Below are positions 35,950-45,447 of a stretch of 64,000 nucleotides of DNA, in pieces. Within the stretch, counting starts at the first letter, position 1. The number at the start of each line of letters is the position of its first letter. Under the pieces are notes generated by a model. That model searched no databases, was not told the origin of the DNA, and saw only the letters and a program-made list of their open reading frames with translations. The position numbers and the translations under genes were made by a program. Source of the DNA: DATFVA01 sp963774455 (GTDB taxonomy: Bacteria; Bacteroidota; Ignavibacteria; Ignavibacteriales; Ignavibacteriaceae); the NCBI GenBank assembly GCA_963774455.1, contig CAVZFD010000002.1, positions 62,001-126,000 of the forward strand. Direction: 5' to 3'.

Positions 35950-37584
35950 TTATTTTATTAATGTCATTTTTTTAATTGAAACAAAGCCTGCCGTCTGCCT
36001 GGTTACAGGAACAGCTTCTATTCTGTATATGTAAATGCCGCTGGTTATCCCGCTTCCGTTAAAGTTCAGATCATATTTACCGGGATTCCTCACCTCATTT
36101 ATAAGAACAGCAACCTTTTCACCCAGCACATTAAACACTGACAGGTTGACATTTGAGGTCAGTGGAAGAGAAAAAGAAATTTTTGTCGACGGGTTAAAAG
36201 GATTGGGGTAATTCTGATTTAATGAGAACTCAGACAGGTTATTGGTATTAATCTCAACTGTTTTTGAATAAGAGGAAGTTCCGTCAAAATCTGTCTGTTT
36301 CAACCTGTAGGCGTATATACCCGAAGTAATTGTATAATCTTCATAATTATATGAATTCATCCCTGTGCTTGTTCCGTTACCCGAAGTAGATCCGATCCTA
36401 GTCCATTCTGATGACTGACTTTTTCTTTCGATATCAAAACCTCTGTTATTTGTTTCGGTAGCTGTAATCCATGATAGTTTTACTCTATTATTTTCATAAG
36501 CCGCAGTAAAAGAAGTCAGTTCAACCGGAACAGGATTATCGATCTTTACAACGTAGGCATTTGGTCCTCCGTTGGGCGGATATGCAGTTCCGGTTATTGT
36601 TAATCCGTCTGTCGATATTGAATTTGCAAAAGGGAAGTACCAGTCGGATATACCTGTTATAGCTAAACTATCAATCAGATAATCTTTTAAGAACATTATA
36701 TCCTGCCATCCGGGTTTTTTTATGAAAGCCTGGTAATTACCCATCGTAGGACTTACATAACCCACGATGATATCATTATCCGAAATATCTGTAGCATAGC
36801 TGGCATTGTTCAGATAATCGGTAGTTATCCACTCCATTCCTATGGGTTCACTCCATACAAATGGGGCACCAAGTGAACCGCCTACTATTTTGCTTCCGTC
36901 AGAATTTAACCCGTTGCACTGTCCGGCAGGATAGGTTGTATCGTATCCTCCCATAAAGTGAGGCTGAGGGTTCCAGTAGAAAGCGCGCCTGTCGGCTCCT
37001 CCTGCGCTGCCGTCCCATCCGGCAATAACAAATCCATTTGAAGTAATTGCTACATCCATTGCCCTGCTGCTTCCGCCTCCGGTTCTGCCAAGAAGATTTA
37101 TTGACCTGGAACTGTCCCAGTAAACTGCTTCTGCTTTATACCCGGGAACCCATTCCATTCCCACTATTATCGAACCGTCGTCTGAAATTCCGTCCGCATA
37201 AGTATATGACATTGAATCAAGAATGGGATAATAACCGGGTAAAGGATTCCACTGGTTATTCTGGTAATAACCGCCTCTGAAGGTAGGATGTCCGGATGGA
37301 TCGGGGAGGTTTGGATCTATATAAGAACCCGAGACGATACCGTTATCTGAAACTCCCATTGCTTCAGTGTAGCCTGTTCCCAGGCTTATTTTCCCGGTAT
37401 TCTCAGTCCATAAAAAACCCGGCGCCGGGTAATTATTTCCGCATACATAAATACCATTATTTGAAACCTTGGCAGCACCCCCGGGTCCGAGGTCAATAAA
37501 CCGTGCGGTGGTTTGTGCTGATAACATATCTGATGAAATAATCAGAAAGTTGATCATGAGTAATAAGATAAGGTGCTTTTGCAT
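35950..37584 (-). CDS. T9SS-secreted HAF-repeat protein, copy A
   Basis: 544 aa. Signal peptide, N-terminal block FIDLGPGGAAKVSNNGIYVC, then repeats of the HAF type (ISDDGSIIVGMEW; LNSDGSKIVGGSLG; ISDNDIIVGYVSP) about residues 40-330, FN3-like TATETNNRGFDIERK, and a T9SS sorting domain (NYPNPFNPSTKISFSLPL). Very similar in architecture and motif order to copy B (37629-39233), so the two arose by tandem duplication. Role unknown; HAF repeats are found in many secreted proteins of this phylum. Confidence 0.82.
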   Translation of the reverse strand: MQKHLILLLMINFLIISSDMLSAQTTARFIDLGPGGAAKVSNNGIYVCGNNYPAPGFLWTENTGKISLGTGYTEAMGVSDNGIVSGSYIDPNLPDPSGHPTFRGGYYQNNQWNPLPGYYPILDSMSYTYADGISDDGSIIVGMEWVPGYKAEAVYWDSSRSINLLGRTGGGSSRAMDVAITSNGFVIAGWDGSAGGADRRAFYWNPQPHFMGGYDTTYPAGQCNGLNSDGSKIVGGSLGAPFVWSEPIGMEWITTDYLNNASYATDISDNDIIVGYVSPTMGNYQAFIKKPGWQDIMFLKDYLIDSLAITGISDWYFPFANSISTDGLTITGTAYPPNGGPNAYVVKIDNPVPVELTSFTAAYENNRVKLSWITATETNNRGFDIERKSQSSEWTRIGSTSGNGTSTGMNSYNYEDYTITSGIYAYRLKQTDFDGTSSYSKTVEINTNNLSEFSLNQNYPNPFNPSTKISFSLPLTSNVNLSVFNVLGEKVAVLINEVRNPGKYDLNFNGSGITSGIYIYRIEAVPVTRQTAGFVSIKKMTLIK

Positions 37585-37628
37585 AAATAATTTCTTCTTT
37601 ATTTTGTTCCTTTAACTGACGATCAACA

Positions 37629-39233
37629 TCATTTTAATAAGTTCATTTTTATCGTCTTTGAAAAACTGCCCGACGCTATCCTGAGTATATACATTCCGCT
37701 AGCAAGTCCTGCTGCATTAAATGTCAGGCTATGTGAACCTTTTTCAGTAATGCCGTTAAGCAGAGTTGCAACCTTTTCTCCGAGAGAATTAAAAACCGTT
37801 ATATTGACTAAATTATCTTCAGGTATTGTAAATTTTATAGTCGTTGCGGGGTTGAATGGATTGGGATAGTTTTGATCCAGGCTATATACAAAAGGTGAGA
37901 GTTCAACCTTAACCTCACTGGAATAGCTGATGCTGCCGTCGTAATCGATCTGTTTCAATCTGTATATATTAATTCCTGCATCAGGATGCTGATCTGTAAA
38001 ACTATAGCTGGTAGTATTTGATGCTGTTCCTCTGCCCGGAACGAAACCTGCTGATACCCAGTCTGAATTTCCATTCTTTCTCTGGATATCAAAACCTGAA
38101 TTATTGGTTTCTGTAGCAGTACTCCAGTTCAGACTTACAGCTCCGCTGCCTGCTGAAGCTGTAAAAGAAACCAATTCTACCGGAAGGGGTTCGTTCATCT
38201 TTAACAGAAGGGCTGTAGGCTGTCCTGATGGAGAATAAGCTGATATGCCGATAATATTACCGTCGGCTGAGATTGCCTGAGCAAACGCAAAATACCAGTT
38301 GCTGTAGCCCGTCATCCCAAGACTGTCATTAATAAAATCCGATAGATAAAGAACATTCTGCCACCCCGGCTTTTTAATAAAAGCCTGGTAGTTGAATCCT
38401 CCAGGATCAACATATCCTACAATAGTTCCGTCATCAGATATATCTAATCCTTCGCCGCCCTGATATGCAGCGGGATCTGTCAGCCACTGCATTCCCGTAG
38501 CCTGTGTCCATAAAAATACAACTCCTGCCGATCCTCCGACTATCATTGACCCGTCTGAGCTTATGCCTTCGCTTTCACCAACAGCGTAAGTTGTATCATA
38601 TCCGCCCATAAAGTGTGGTGCAGGATCCCAATAGTATGCGGTTCTGTCGGGAACATTGCCCGGACCACCGTTCCATCCTGCCATAACCGATCCGTCTGCT
38701 GAAAGTGTATTAACCCTGCTGTTACCGCCATTATCCTGACCAAGACCTGTTACACTTCCGTTTTCCCAGTACACTGCTTCCACTGTCCAGTCTGCATGCC
38801 ACTGCATTCCCGCTATCCTTGAACCATCTGCTGAAATACCATATGCATGTGTAAAACTCATCTCATCAAGCGGAAGTAGACCAGTAAGACCAGGTAAGCC
38901 TGTCCAGCTTCCGTTTTCCCAGTAACCGGCCCTCATAGTAGGATTACCGCCCGGTGCCGGAAGATTAGGATCGTAAAATCTTCCTGCTACTCTTCCATTA
39001 TTGGATACTCCGTAGGCTTCTGAATATTCAGCCGCACTCAATTCGATTCTTCCGGTAGTTTCACTCCATACAAATCCGGATGATGGGTAATTCATACCGC
39101 AGGCATATTCGCCGTTTTTCGAAACATCGCTGATTCCGCCGGGACCAAGTTCTATAATTTCATTTGTTGTTTGTGCTTTGGCCGCGGTTAAGAAAATTAT
39201 CAGCAAAATTGAAAGGATTGTAAAACTTTTCAT
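37629..39233 (-). CDS. T9SS-secreted HAF-repeat protein, copy B
   Basis: 534 aa. Same plan as copy A: signal peptide, IIELGPGGISDVSKNGEYAC, HAF repeats (ISADGSRIAGMQW; ISSDGSMIVGGSAG; ISDDGTIVGYVDPGG), FN3-like TATETNNSGFDIQRK, sorting domain (NYPNPFNPATTIKF; KMNLLK). HFMGGYDTTY occurs at the same place in both copies. Lies next to the giant sensor kinase, whose target it could be. Confidence 0.82.
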   Translation of the reverse strand: MKSFTILSILLIIFLTAAKAQTTNEIIELGPGGISDVSKNGEYACGMNYPSSGFVWSETTGRIELSAAEYSEAYGVSNNGRVAGRFYDPNLPAPGGNPTMRAGYWENGSWTGLPGLTGLLPLDEMSFTHAYGISADGSRIAGMQWHADWTVEAVYWENGSVTGLGQDNGGNSRVNTLSADGSVMAGWNGGPGNVPDRTAYYWDPAPHFMGGYDTTYAVGESEGISSDGSMIVGGSAGVVFLWTQATGMQWLTDPAAYQGGEGLDISDDGTIVGYVDPGGFNYQAFIKKPGWQNVLYLSDFINDSLGMTGYSNWYFAFAQAISADGNIIGISAYSPSGQPTALLLKMNEPLPVELVSFTASAGSGAVSLNWSTATETNNSGFDIQRKNGNSDWVSAGFVPGRGTASNTTSYSFTDQHPDAGINIYRLKQIDYDGSISYSSEVKVELSPFVYSLDQNYPNPFNPATTIKFTIPEDNLVNITVFNSLGEKVATLLNGITEKGSHSLTFNAAGLASGMYILRIASGSFSKTIKMNLLK

Positions 39234-39429
39234 AGACCATACCTTGAATTTTATTGTGTCAAAAGTAATGAAAGATCACAGGATCGCGTTACGAATTCCG
39301 CTCAATTAGTTGTGAATTTTGTGCAGGTGCATAAAAATGATTAAACTGAAGGTATTGTGTGAATTAACCGCGGGTATGAATGAGCCTCTATTTTTAATTT
39401 TTAATTATTGTTAAAAAAATATGAGAACA

Positions 39430-42400
39430 TTATTTATTCATTTTCAAGTATTCACTGGGAGAACAACCAAATTTGTCCTTAAAACTATGGGTGAAGCCCG
39501 GTGTATCACTGAACCCGATTCTGAAAGCAATTTCTGAAATATTGCCGGCTTTATTTTTCAATAATTGAGAGGCATAATCTAATTTCGTGGAACGTATTAG
39601 CTTTCCGGCAGATTGATTGATTAACGCGTTTAATTTTCTGTTTAACTGAGAAACGCTCATCCCGACTTCCCCGGCAAGAATAGTTACACTGTAGGCGGGA
39701 TCCTCAATATGTTCATTAATATTGCTGAATACCTTATTAAGAAATTCCTTATCTATTGGTTTTGCTTCAATTTCGCTGGGATTTATTGCGCTGATTTCCT
39801 TGTACCGTTCTTTAAGCAGTCTGCGCAATTTTATAAGATTATTCACCCTCGCCTGAAGTTCTTTTGTGCTGAATGGTTTAATAAGATAATCGTCAACGCC
39901 GGTATCCAGCCCTTTAAGCTTGCTTTCTTCATCAGCTTTGGCTGTGAGCATAATAATGGGAATATGGCTTGTTTTATTGTCCTTTTTAAGTCTGCTTGTT
40001 AATTCGAACCCGTTCATCGCCGGCATCATAACATCAGTTATTATCAGGTCGGGGATATAATTCAATGCTTTTTTAACCCCTTCATCGCCGTTCTTTGACT
40101 CTATTACCCTAAAATCGTTTTCAAGATTTTCCTTTATGAAAGCGCGCATATCGGAATTATCTTCGACAACAAGTACAACCTCCTTAACTGCATCGGATTC
40201 TTCGGGATTCTCATCTTCGTTTTCTTTAAGCTCTGCCGTGTATGTTTCAGTTTCCACAAAATTTTCACGATTATTTACAATCTCTATAAACTCAATATTC
40301 GGTTCATTTATGAATTGATCTTTACCGGGAGGAAGTTGTATGCAGAATTCGGTCCCTTTCCCCACCTCACTTTTAACAGAAATAATTCCTTTATGCAGTT
40401 GTACAAGCTCTTTAACTATTGCCAGTCCGATTCCGGTACCTTCATATTCCCTCGTTTGGGAACTATCAACCTGGTAAAAACGGTCGAATATATGGCTGAG
40501 ATCCTCCGGCTTTAAACCGATACCTGTATCGGATACAAAGATGCTGACATAACCGGATTCATTTTCATTAGGGGAGATACGCATAGAAATCGTGCCGTTT
40601 TCGGGAGTAAACTTTATCGCGTTTGAAATCAGATTATTAAAAACTTCTTCAATCTTTTCCCTGTCTATGTAAAGATAGATTTCATTACTGTGCCGTTTAA
40701 ACTCCAGCCCTATGTTCTGCCTTTCCGTCAGAGACTCGAATGCCGAAAGTATTTTGCGCAGGAAGGAGTTCAGTTCGGTATATGCGATCTTCATTTTGAA
40801 CTCGCCCGATTCCAGTTTGCTTAATTCAAGCAACCGGTTTATCAGGGCCTGAAGCTGTTTTGAATTCGACAGCGCCGTTTTAAGTTTCTTTCGTGTAAAT
40901 TCCCCCGGTGATGCCCCGAGGAGACTTTCAATCTGACCCATAATCAGTGTAAGCGGCGTTCTGAATTCATGCGAGATATTAGCAAAGAAATTTGATTTCA
41001 GCCTGTCGAGCTCAAGAAGCTTTTTGGCCTGTTCTTCAAGAATATCTTTCTGTCGGCGGACCTCATTAGTCCTTTTGCTGACAATTGCTTCCAGTTCAAT
41101 ATTTCTTTTTTCGAGTAGGCTGAACCTGAGGTTCACTACCCACCAGATCCCGGAGATCAGCAACAGTGAGAAGAGAACTATCGCCCACACTGATCTGTAC
41201 CAGGGCGAGGGTATGTAAAATGTAAAAGATGCAGGCTTACTCAGCTCGCCTAGGATATTCTTAGCCTGAACATTAAAAGTGTATCTACCTGGCGATAGGT
41301 TTGTATACTCTTTCCGGTCTTCAGATGCCCAGTCTGACCATTTGTTATCATAACCCGCAAGAGAATAATGATATTTACTGCCTCCTTCGTAAAAGTAACT
41401 GGCCGATGCATATTTAATTTCTATCGAGTTAGTTCCGGGTGAAAGATTCCATTCAATATTTTTAAGATCGTCAGGGAAAAATCCTCCTGAGTAGATGGTT
41501 GAGTCGCCATCCAGACTGATCCGTCTGATAACAGCATAAAAATCAGCAGGGTGAGGGCGGGAATCAGCTTCCTTCAGATCAAACCTGTACAACTTTTCCC
41601 CGTAAGTTATCCATAACAGATTCCTATCATTCTTATCCGGAAACAGTTTGTACATGGAAAATAAAGAAATATGATCCATTATTATTTTTAACTGCGGGAA
41701 AGATTCCCATCTGAACCCCTTATTTCCTTGAGGAACTATTCTTCCGGTTTCTGCGCTGTTATTTTTATTCCCTGTGATCCACAGACAGTTTGCCGCATCT
41801 TTTTTCAAGTCGGTTATATTAAAGTCCTTGAAGTATGCACCAAAACTTGAATCAAAAACAAAGCTGTTCGATTCGTTATCAAAATTCTTCGGACCTTCGG
41901 GAGTCCCGAATATTACTCTTCCGTTGTATTCTACTACCGGCGGCTGCCTGCCTTTTATTTTATCCTCAAAATGTGCAATCGTGTATGATGAATTATTTCC
42001 ACTGTAGTCGGGAATTATCCTGATGATCCCTTTATTGTAGGATGAAAGCCACAATGTACCGTCAGATCCTTCGACTATCTGGGTAATTATTTCATTTATT
42101 CCGGGAATTCTGCCGTCGTCTGTCCACTCGCCATTTAATAGTTTTAGCTTTGCAAGCCCGTCATGAAGTCCAACGTATATAATATCAGGATGGATTTTAC
42201 TCCTGCAAAGCGAATACGCAAATCTCCAGTCAGTATTAATGATATCCGACCTGTTATCCTTTATCCTGTATACTCCATGCGTAGTAGCTGCCAGCTGGTA
42301 ATCATTTACATTGAGAAGTTCCCATGATTCTGAATTTATTCCTTCTGTAAGTTTAAAAAACGACCCGGTACTGCCTTCGTTTTGTGAATGATAAACGCCG

Positions 42401-43542
42401 TTCGGCGTGGATAAATAGAGACTGCCCGAGAACTGGTTTACAGAAAAGATGAGTCCGTCAATTCCAAACCTTGAATCAATAAGCGTAAGAGGAGAGGGAT
42501 AGATCACCCTAGCCACTCCGTTATTCAAGCCAAGCCATAAAATTCCACTCTCATCAGGATAAACAAACCACACTGTATTATCACTGAGACCATTTTTCTT
42601 ATTAATAACCTGCAGCAGTCTCCCCTTACTGTTTATGACAATCATTCCGCCTGTCTGAGTTCCGAATACATACGTATTATTTCTCAGGATGCCGCCCCTG
42701 AAGTAAAGTTTATTTTTCAGGATATAATTATCTGCCTCAGTTTTGAATTCGGTAAAGCTCTTCCCGTCAAGTATATAAAATCCTTTTCCTGCAGTACCTA
42801 TTAATATTTTATTTTTTTCATGTCCGGTTTTATTGTCATCGGAAAAGTTGAGCATATCATAGATAGTCTGATCAGCAAATCGTTCACCGCCGGGTATAAG
42901 CTTGAGTGAATCTCCTTCAAGAGACAAGAGTCCTGTTCCTGATTCAGGTATATAATATTTGTCGTTAACATAAAAAGCGGGACTGAAGAGTTTCTTTGAA
43001 GTCCATGTTTTAATTTCGGCATGTTTATTTTTCCTGAAGGAGTTGACAGGATCCTTTATACGGAAAATATGGGATGAACTCTGAAAAAAGATATCCCTGC
43101 CTGAAACATAGATGCTCCATATGTCGCCAAATTCCCTATCCCCGGGAGGCACATGCCGGACAAGGGAAGTGTACTGCATAAGTCCTGCAGCATCAGGCTG
43201 AAGATAACCGAACTCGTTTACTCCGCCGACATAGATTAGTCCCTGCTTATCGATCGCAAGGGTTCTGGCAACCTCATTTATTACAGGGATGAGCCTCCAG
43301 TCAACGCCGTCAAATTCAAGCACCCCACCGGTATTAGCAAAATACATAACCCCCCGTCTGTCCTTAACGATCGACCAGTTCTGGGGAGTGGCATTGTATT
43401 CCGAAGGAAGATAATTTCTGATTACCGGCAGGCCGGTTATTTCTTTTGCACCGGTATTCAATAAAGTCTGTGCAGCAGACTCAAACCCGCAGGAAGTTAA
43501 TAATAAGAAGAATATTGTTATCAGTCTGATCAAGTGTATCAT
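39430..43542 (-). CDS. hybrid two-component system (HTCS-type) sensor kinase/response regulator
   Basis: 1370 aa in one chain. Signal peptide; two-component-regulator propeller about residues 40-720 (WLGLNNGVARVI and similar blades); Y_Y_Y domain about 715-780; a membrane segment near 785-805 (SVWAIVLFSLLLISGIWWVV); HisKA with SHEFRTPLTLI (His about residue 856); HATPase (NLISNAIKFTPENG; DTGIGL; GTGIGLAIVKELV); receiver with phosphoryl Asp in LIITDVMMP (about residue 1170); AraC-type HTH at the C terminus (SVTILAGEVGMSVSQLNRKL). This is the Bacteroidota HTCS layout, usually controlling nearby secreted-protein or polysaccharide genes. TTG at 43557 is an alternative start. Confidence 0.93.
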   Translation of the reverse strand: MIHLIRLITIFFLLLTSCGFESAAQTLLNTGAKEITGLPVIRNYLPSEYNATPQNWSIVKDRRGVMYFANTGGVLEFDGVDWRLIPVINEVARTLAIDKQGLIYVGGVNEFGYLQPDAAGLMQYTSLVRHVPPGDREFGDIWSIYVSGRDIFFQSSSHIFRIKDPVNSFRKNKHAEIKTWTSKKLFSPAFYVNDKYYIPESGTGLLSLEGDSLKLIPGGERFADQTIYDMLNFSDDNKTGHEKNKILIGTAGKGFYILDGKSFTEFKTEADNYILKNKLYFRGGILRNNTYVFGTQTGGMIVINSKGRLLQVINKKNGLSDNTVWFVYPDESGILWLGLNNGVARVIYPSPLTLIDSRFGIDGLIFSVNQFSGSLYLSTPNGVYHSQNEGSTGSFFKLTEGINSESWELLNVNDYQLAATTHGVYRIKDNRSDIINTDWRFAYSLCRSKIHPDIIYVGLHDGLAKLKLLNGEWTDDGRIPGINEIITQIVEGSDGTLWLSSYNKGIIRIIPDYSGNNSSYTIAHFEDKIKGRQPPVVEYNGRVIFGTPEGPKNFDNESNSFVFDSSFGAYFKDFNITDLKKDAANCLWITGNKNNSAETGRIVPQGNKGFRWESFPQLKIIMDHISLFSMYKLFPDKNDRNLLWITYGEKLYRFDLKEADSRPHPADFYAVIRRISLDGDSTIYSGGFFPDDLKNIEWNLSPGTNSIEIKYASASYFYEGGSKYHYSLAGYDNKWSDWASEDRKEYTNLSPGRYTFNVQAKNILGELSKPASFTFYIPSPWYRSVWAIVLFSLLLISGIWWVVNLRFSLLEKRNIELEAIVSKRTNEVRRQKDILEEQAKKLLELDRLKSNFFANISHEFRTPLTLIMGQIESLLGASPGEFTRKKLKTALSNSKQLQALINRLLELSKLESGEFKMKIAYTELNSFLRKILSAFESLTERQNIGLEFKRHSNEIYLYIDREKIEEVFNNLISNAIKFTPENGTISMRISPNENESGYVSIFVSDTGIGLKPEDLSHIFDRFYQVDSSQTREYEGTGIGLAIVKELVQLHKGIISVKSEVGKGTEFCIQLPPGKDQFINEPNIEFIEIVNNRENFVETETYTAELKENEDENPEESDAVKEVVLVVEDNSDMRAFIKENLENDFRVIESKNGDEGVKKALNYIPDLIITDVMMPAMNGFELTSRLKKDNKTSHIPIIMLTAKADEESKLKGLDTGVDDYLIKPFSTKELQARVNNLIKLRRLLKERYKEISAINPSEIEAKPIDKEFLNKVFSNINEHIEDPAYSVTILAGEVGMSVSQLNRKLNALINQSAGKLIRSTKLDYASQLLKNKAGNISEIAFRIGFSDTPGFTHSFKDKFGCSPSEYLKMNK

Positions 43543-43606
43543 CCAAATTGAATTCAACCCGGGTTAAAATAGTAAGAATTCCCCCTTCATTCCTATGGTT
43601 TAATTA

Positions 43607-43975
43607 TTATATTCTATTCTGCAGCCGCATCTTCTTTATCAGTTCATTTCCCTTATCCCAGACGCGCAGATCTATACTGCCGATTTCATGTAGTTTCAGA
43701 GCCATTTCAAAATTATATTTGAAGGCCAGAGCCCGGCAGTCGCCCGCTCTGCATAAAGCAGGTGTATGATCATGTATGCTGCACCCATCTTCTGTAAGGT
43801 AAATACAATCGCCGTTGGCTTTATGCGCAAGCATCAAAGCTCCCGGAACACAGGAGTGAGGTTCAGTGAGATAAATGTCAGGATCATCTTCTTCAAGCAG
43901 CCTGATCGCATCCCCCTGGCAGCACAAAGTGCAGCCGCCGCAGGGGACTGCTACATATTTCTTTTTGGTTTTCAT
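43607..43975 (-). CDS. YkgJ-type cysteine-cluster protein
   Basis: 122 aa. The Zn/Fe-binding motif CGGCTLCC is at residues 12-19, with further cysteines in PHSCVP, GDCIYL, DGCSIHDHTPALCRAGDCR; the pattern matches the YkgJ (PF03692) family of metal-cluster proteins. Function unproven. Single gene. Confidence 0.88.
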   Translation of the reverse strand: MKTKKKYVAVPCGGCTLCCQGDAIRLLEEDDPDIYLTEPHSCVPGALMLAHKANGDCIYLTEDGCSIHDHTPALCRAGDCRALAFKYNFEMALKLHEIGSIDLRVWDKGNELIKKMRLQNRI

Positions 43976-44139
43976 TCGTTATTATCTCCAACAAAATTCA
44001 GGGGGTAATAACCATCTAATTACTGGCTTACAAGAATCTAAAAACGTTCTGAATACGATACGGAATCCATTCCAAAAAAATATCTCCAGGACCGGCTCCA
44101 TCTGAGCAGAGCGGAACCTGTATTATTTCACAAGAGAAA

Positions 44140-45114
44140 TTAAACTTTTTTTAATACTGCGGCAGTTACATCATCAGAGGGTTTTGCCGCTTTCATAAAA
44201 GAATTATGTTCGCCGAACAATTTATCCAGTATAAGCTCAGGGGTTTCTTTACCGGATTTAAGGTAGCTCTCGATAAGCCGGTCTTCACCGTATTCATCTT
44301 CCCCGGAAAATGATTCCGTTATTCCGTCCGTATACACAAGAACGGTATTTCCCGGCTCCATTTCATAACGGCTGACCCCGTATTCTGATCCGCAGAACAA
44401 GCCTACAGGAATACCCGTAGCTTTTATTTTAGTGATGTTATTTTCTTTCAGGAGGATCGGCGGGTTGTGTCCTGCTATGCAGAATTCGATTACACCGTCG
44501 GGAGTGCCCTTGCCGAAGACCATTGTAGCATAATTATTGGAGAGGATACTTTCGCAGAACAGTCTGTTTGTTCTTCTGACAATTTCCTGAAGCGGGAGTC
44601 CGAATGTGATAAAGCTTCGGATAAGGGCATTGAGCTGCGACATCATGAGAGAGGCAGAAATTCCTTTACCCGAGACGTCACCGAGGATAAGAAAGAACGA
44701 GTTGTCTTCCTGCGGTATGAAATCGCAGAAGTCGCCGCTGACGATACCGGCAGGGTGATACCTGTAGCTGAATTGCCATCCGTCTATTCTGATATTGTTC
44801 TTCGGTAGGAGTCCCTGCTGCACCCTGCGTGCAAGTTCAAGATCCTGCTCGAGGGCACGCTGCTGTTCACTGTTCAGGTGATCGAGACAGACGCATATCA
44901 TTGGATCAAAGGCAAGTCTTTCAGGTTCGATAGGATCATGGCAGACTTCACAAATTCCATACGAACCCCTATCTATTCTTTCAATGGTTCTGTCTATCTG
45001 CTGCATAAGCCGGTAGATTCTAACGGGTTCACTGAGATTTTTAGCACTGTTTTCCAGCCGCTCTTTACGTTCGGTCAGCTGTTTGCGGAGGAAGGGGAGG
45101 TTCAAAGTGTCCAT
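44140..45114 (-). CDS. zinc-finger / PP2C (SpoIIE-type) phosphatase fusion
   Basis: 324 aa. Residues about 1-45 are a helical region; a DksA/TraR-like zinc finger follows (YGICEVCHDPIEPERL, then CVCLDH; Cys55, Cys58, Cys76 and His79 as likely ligands). Residues about 115-324 form a SpoIIE-type PP2C phosphatase: SGDFCDF, GDVSGKG, AGHNPP and YTDGITES with PSDDVTAAVL at the end. PP2C enzymes of this kind dephosphorylate anti-sigma-factor antagonists. The pairing with a zinc finger of transcription-regulator type suggests redox or metal control of a partner-switch pathway. No RsbV/RsbW partners are seen next to it. Confidence 0.88.
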   Translation of the reverse strand: MDTLNLPFLRKQLTERKERLENSAKNLSEPVRIYRLMQQIDRTIERIDRGSYGICEVCHDPIEPERLAFDPMICVCLDHLNSEQQRALEQDLELARRVQQGLLPKNNIRIDGWQFSYRYHPAGIVSGDFCDFIPQEDNSFFLILGDVSGKGISASLMMSQLNALIRSFITFGLPLQEIVRRTNRLFCESILSNNYATMVFGKGTPDGVIEFCIAGHNPPILLKENNITKIKATGIPVGLFCGSEYGVSRYEMEPGNTVLVYTDGITESFSGEDEYGEDRLIESYLKSGKETPELILDKLFGEHNSFMKAAKPSDDVTAAVLKKV

Positions 45115-45447
45115 TCTTTAACCTCGAATTTGAATTTAGTGACCATAATATAACGCTATTTTCAGGCTAACACAATCCACCGGAGAGCCGAAGATTCCGG
45201 GCGATTCAGACTTGTCATCCAATACGAGGATCAGGATTTTTTTGGTGGATAGAAGGGATATACTAATGCAGCCTCTGCAAGGTTGATTTGCGGCGGCAAA
45301 TATTGCAGCTGCAATAATGCAGCTTCTATGAGGTTGATTTTGGGGGTAATGATAGAAAGTACAAGTTGAGGGTATTATCTTTTATCAATATTTTTATTAG
45401 TCGTCTGTGTTATATTAAGGCCCGAAATGATGATTAATATTGAATGA
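45115..45447. other. intergenic, two 51-base repeat units
   Basis: No gene. 45265-45315 and 45316-45354 are two tandem units beginning AATGCAGC and containing GGTTGATTT; see the related pair at 46801-46897. Confidence 0.6.
45265..45354 (+). repeat. tandem 51-base repeat, left pair
   Basis: Unit 1 (45265-45315) and partial unit 2 (45316-45354) share AATGCAGC(C/T)TCT, AGGTTGATTT. The pair is followed at 93 bases by the MFS gene. Confidence 0.7.
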
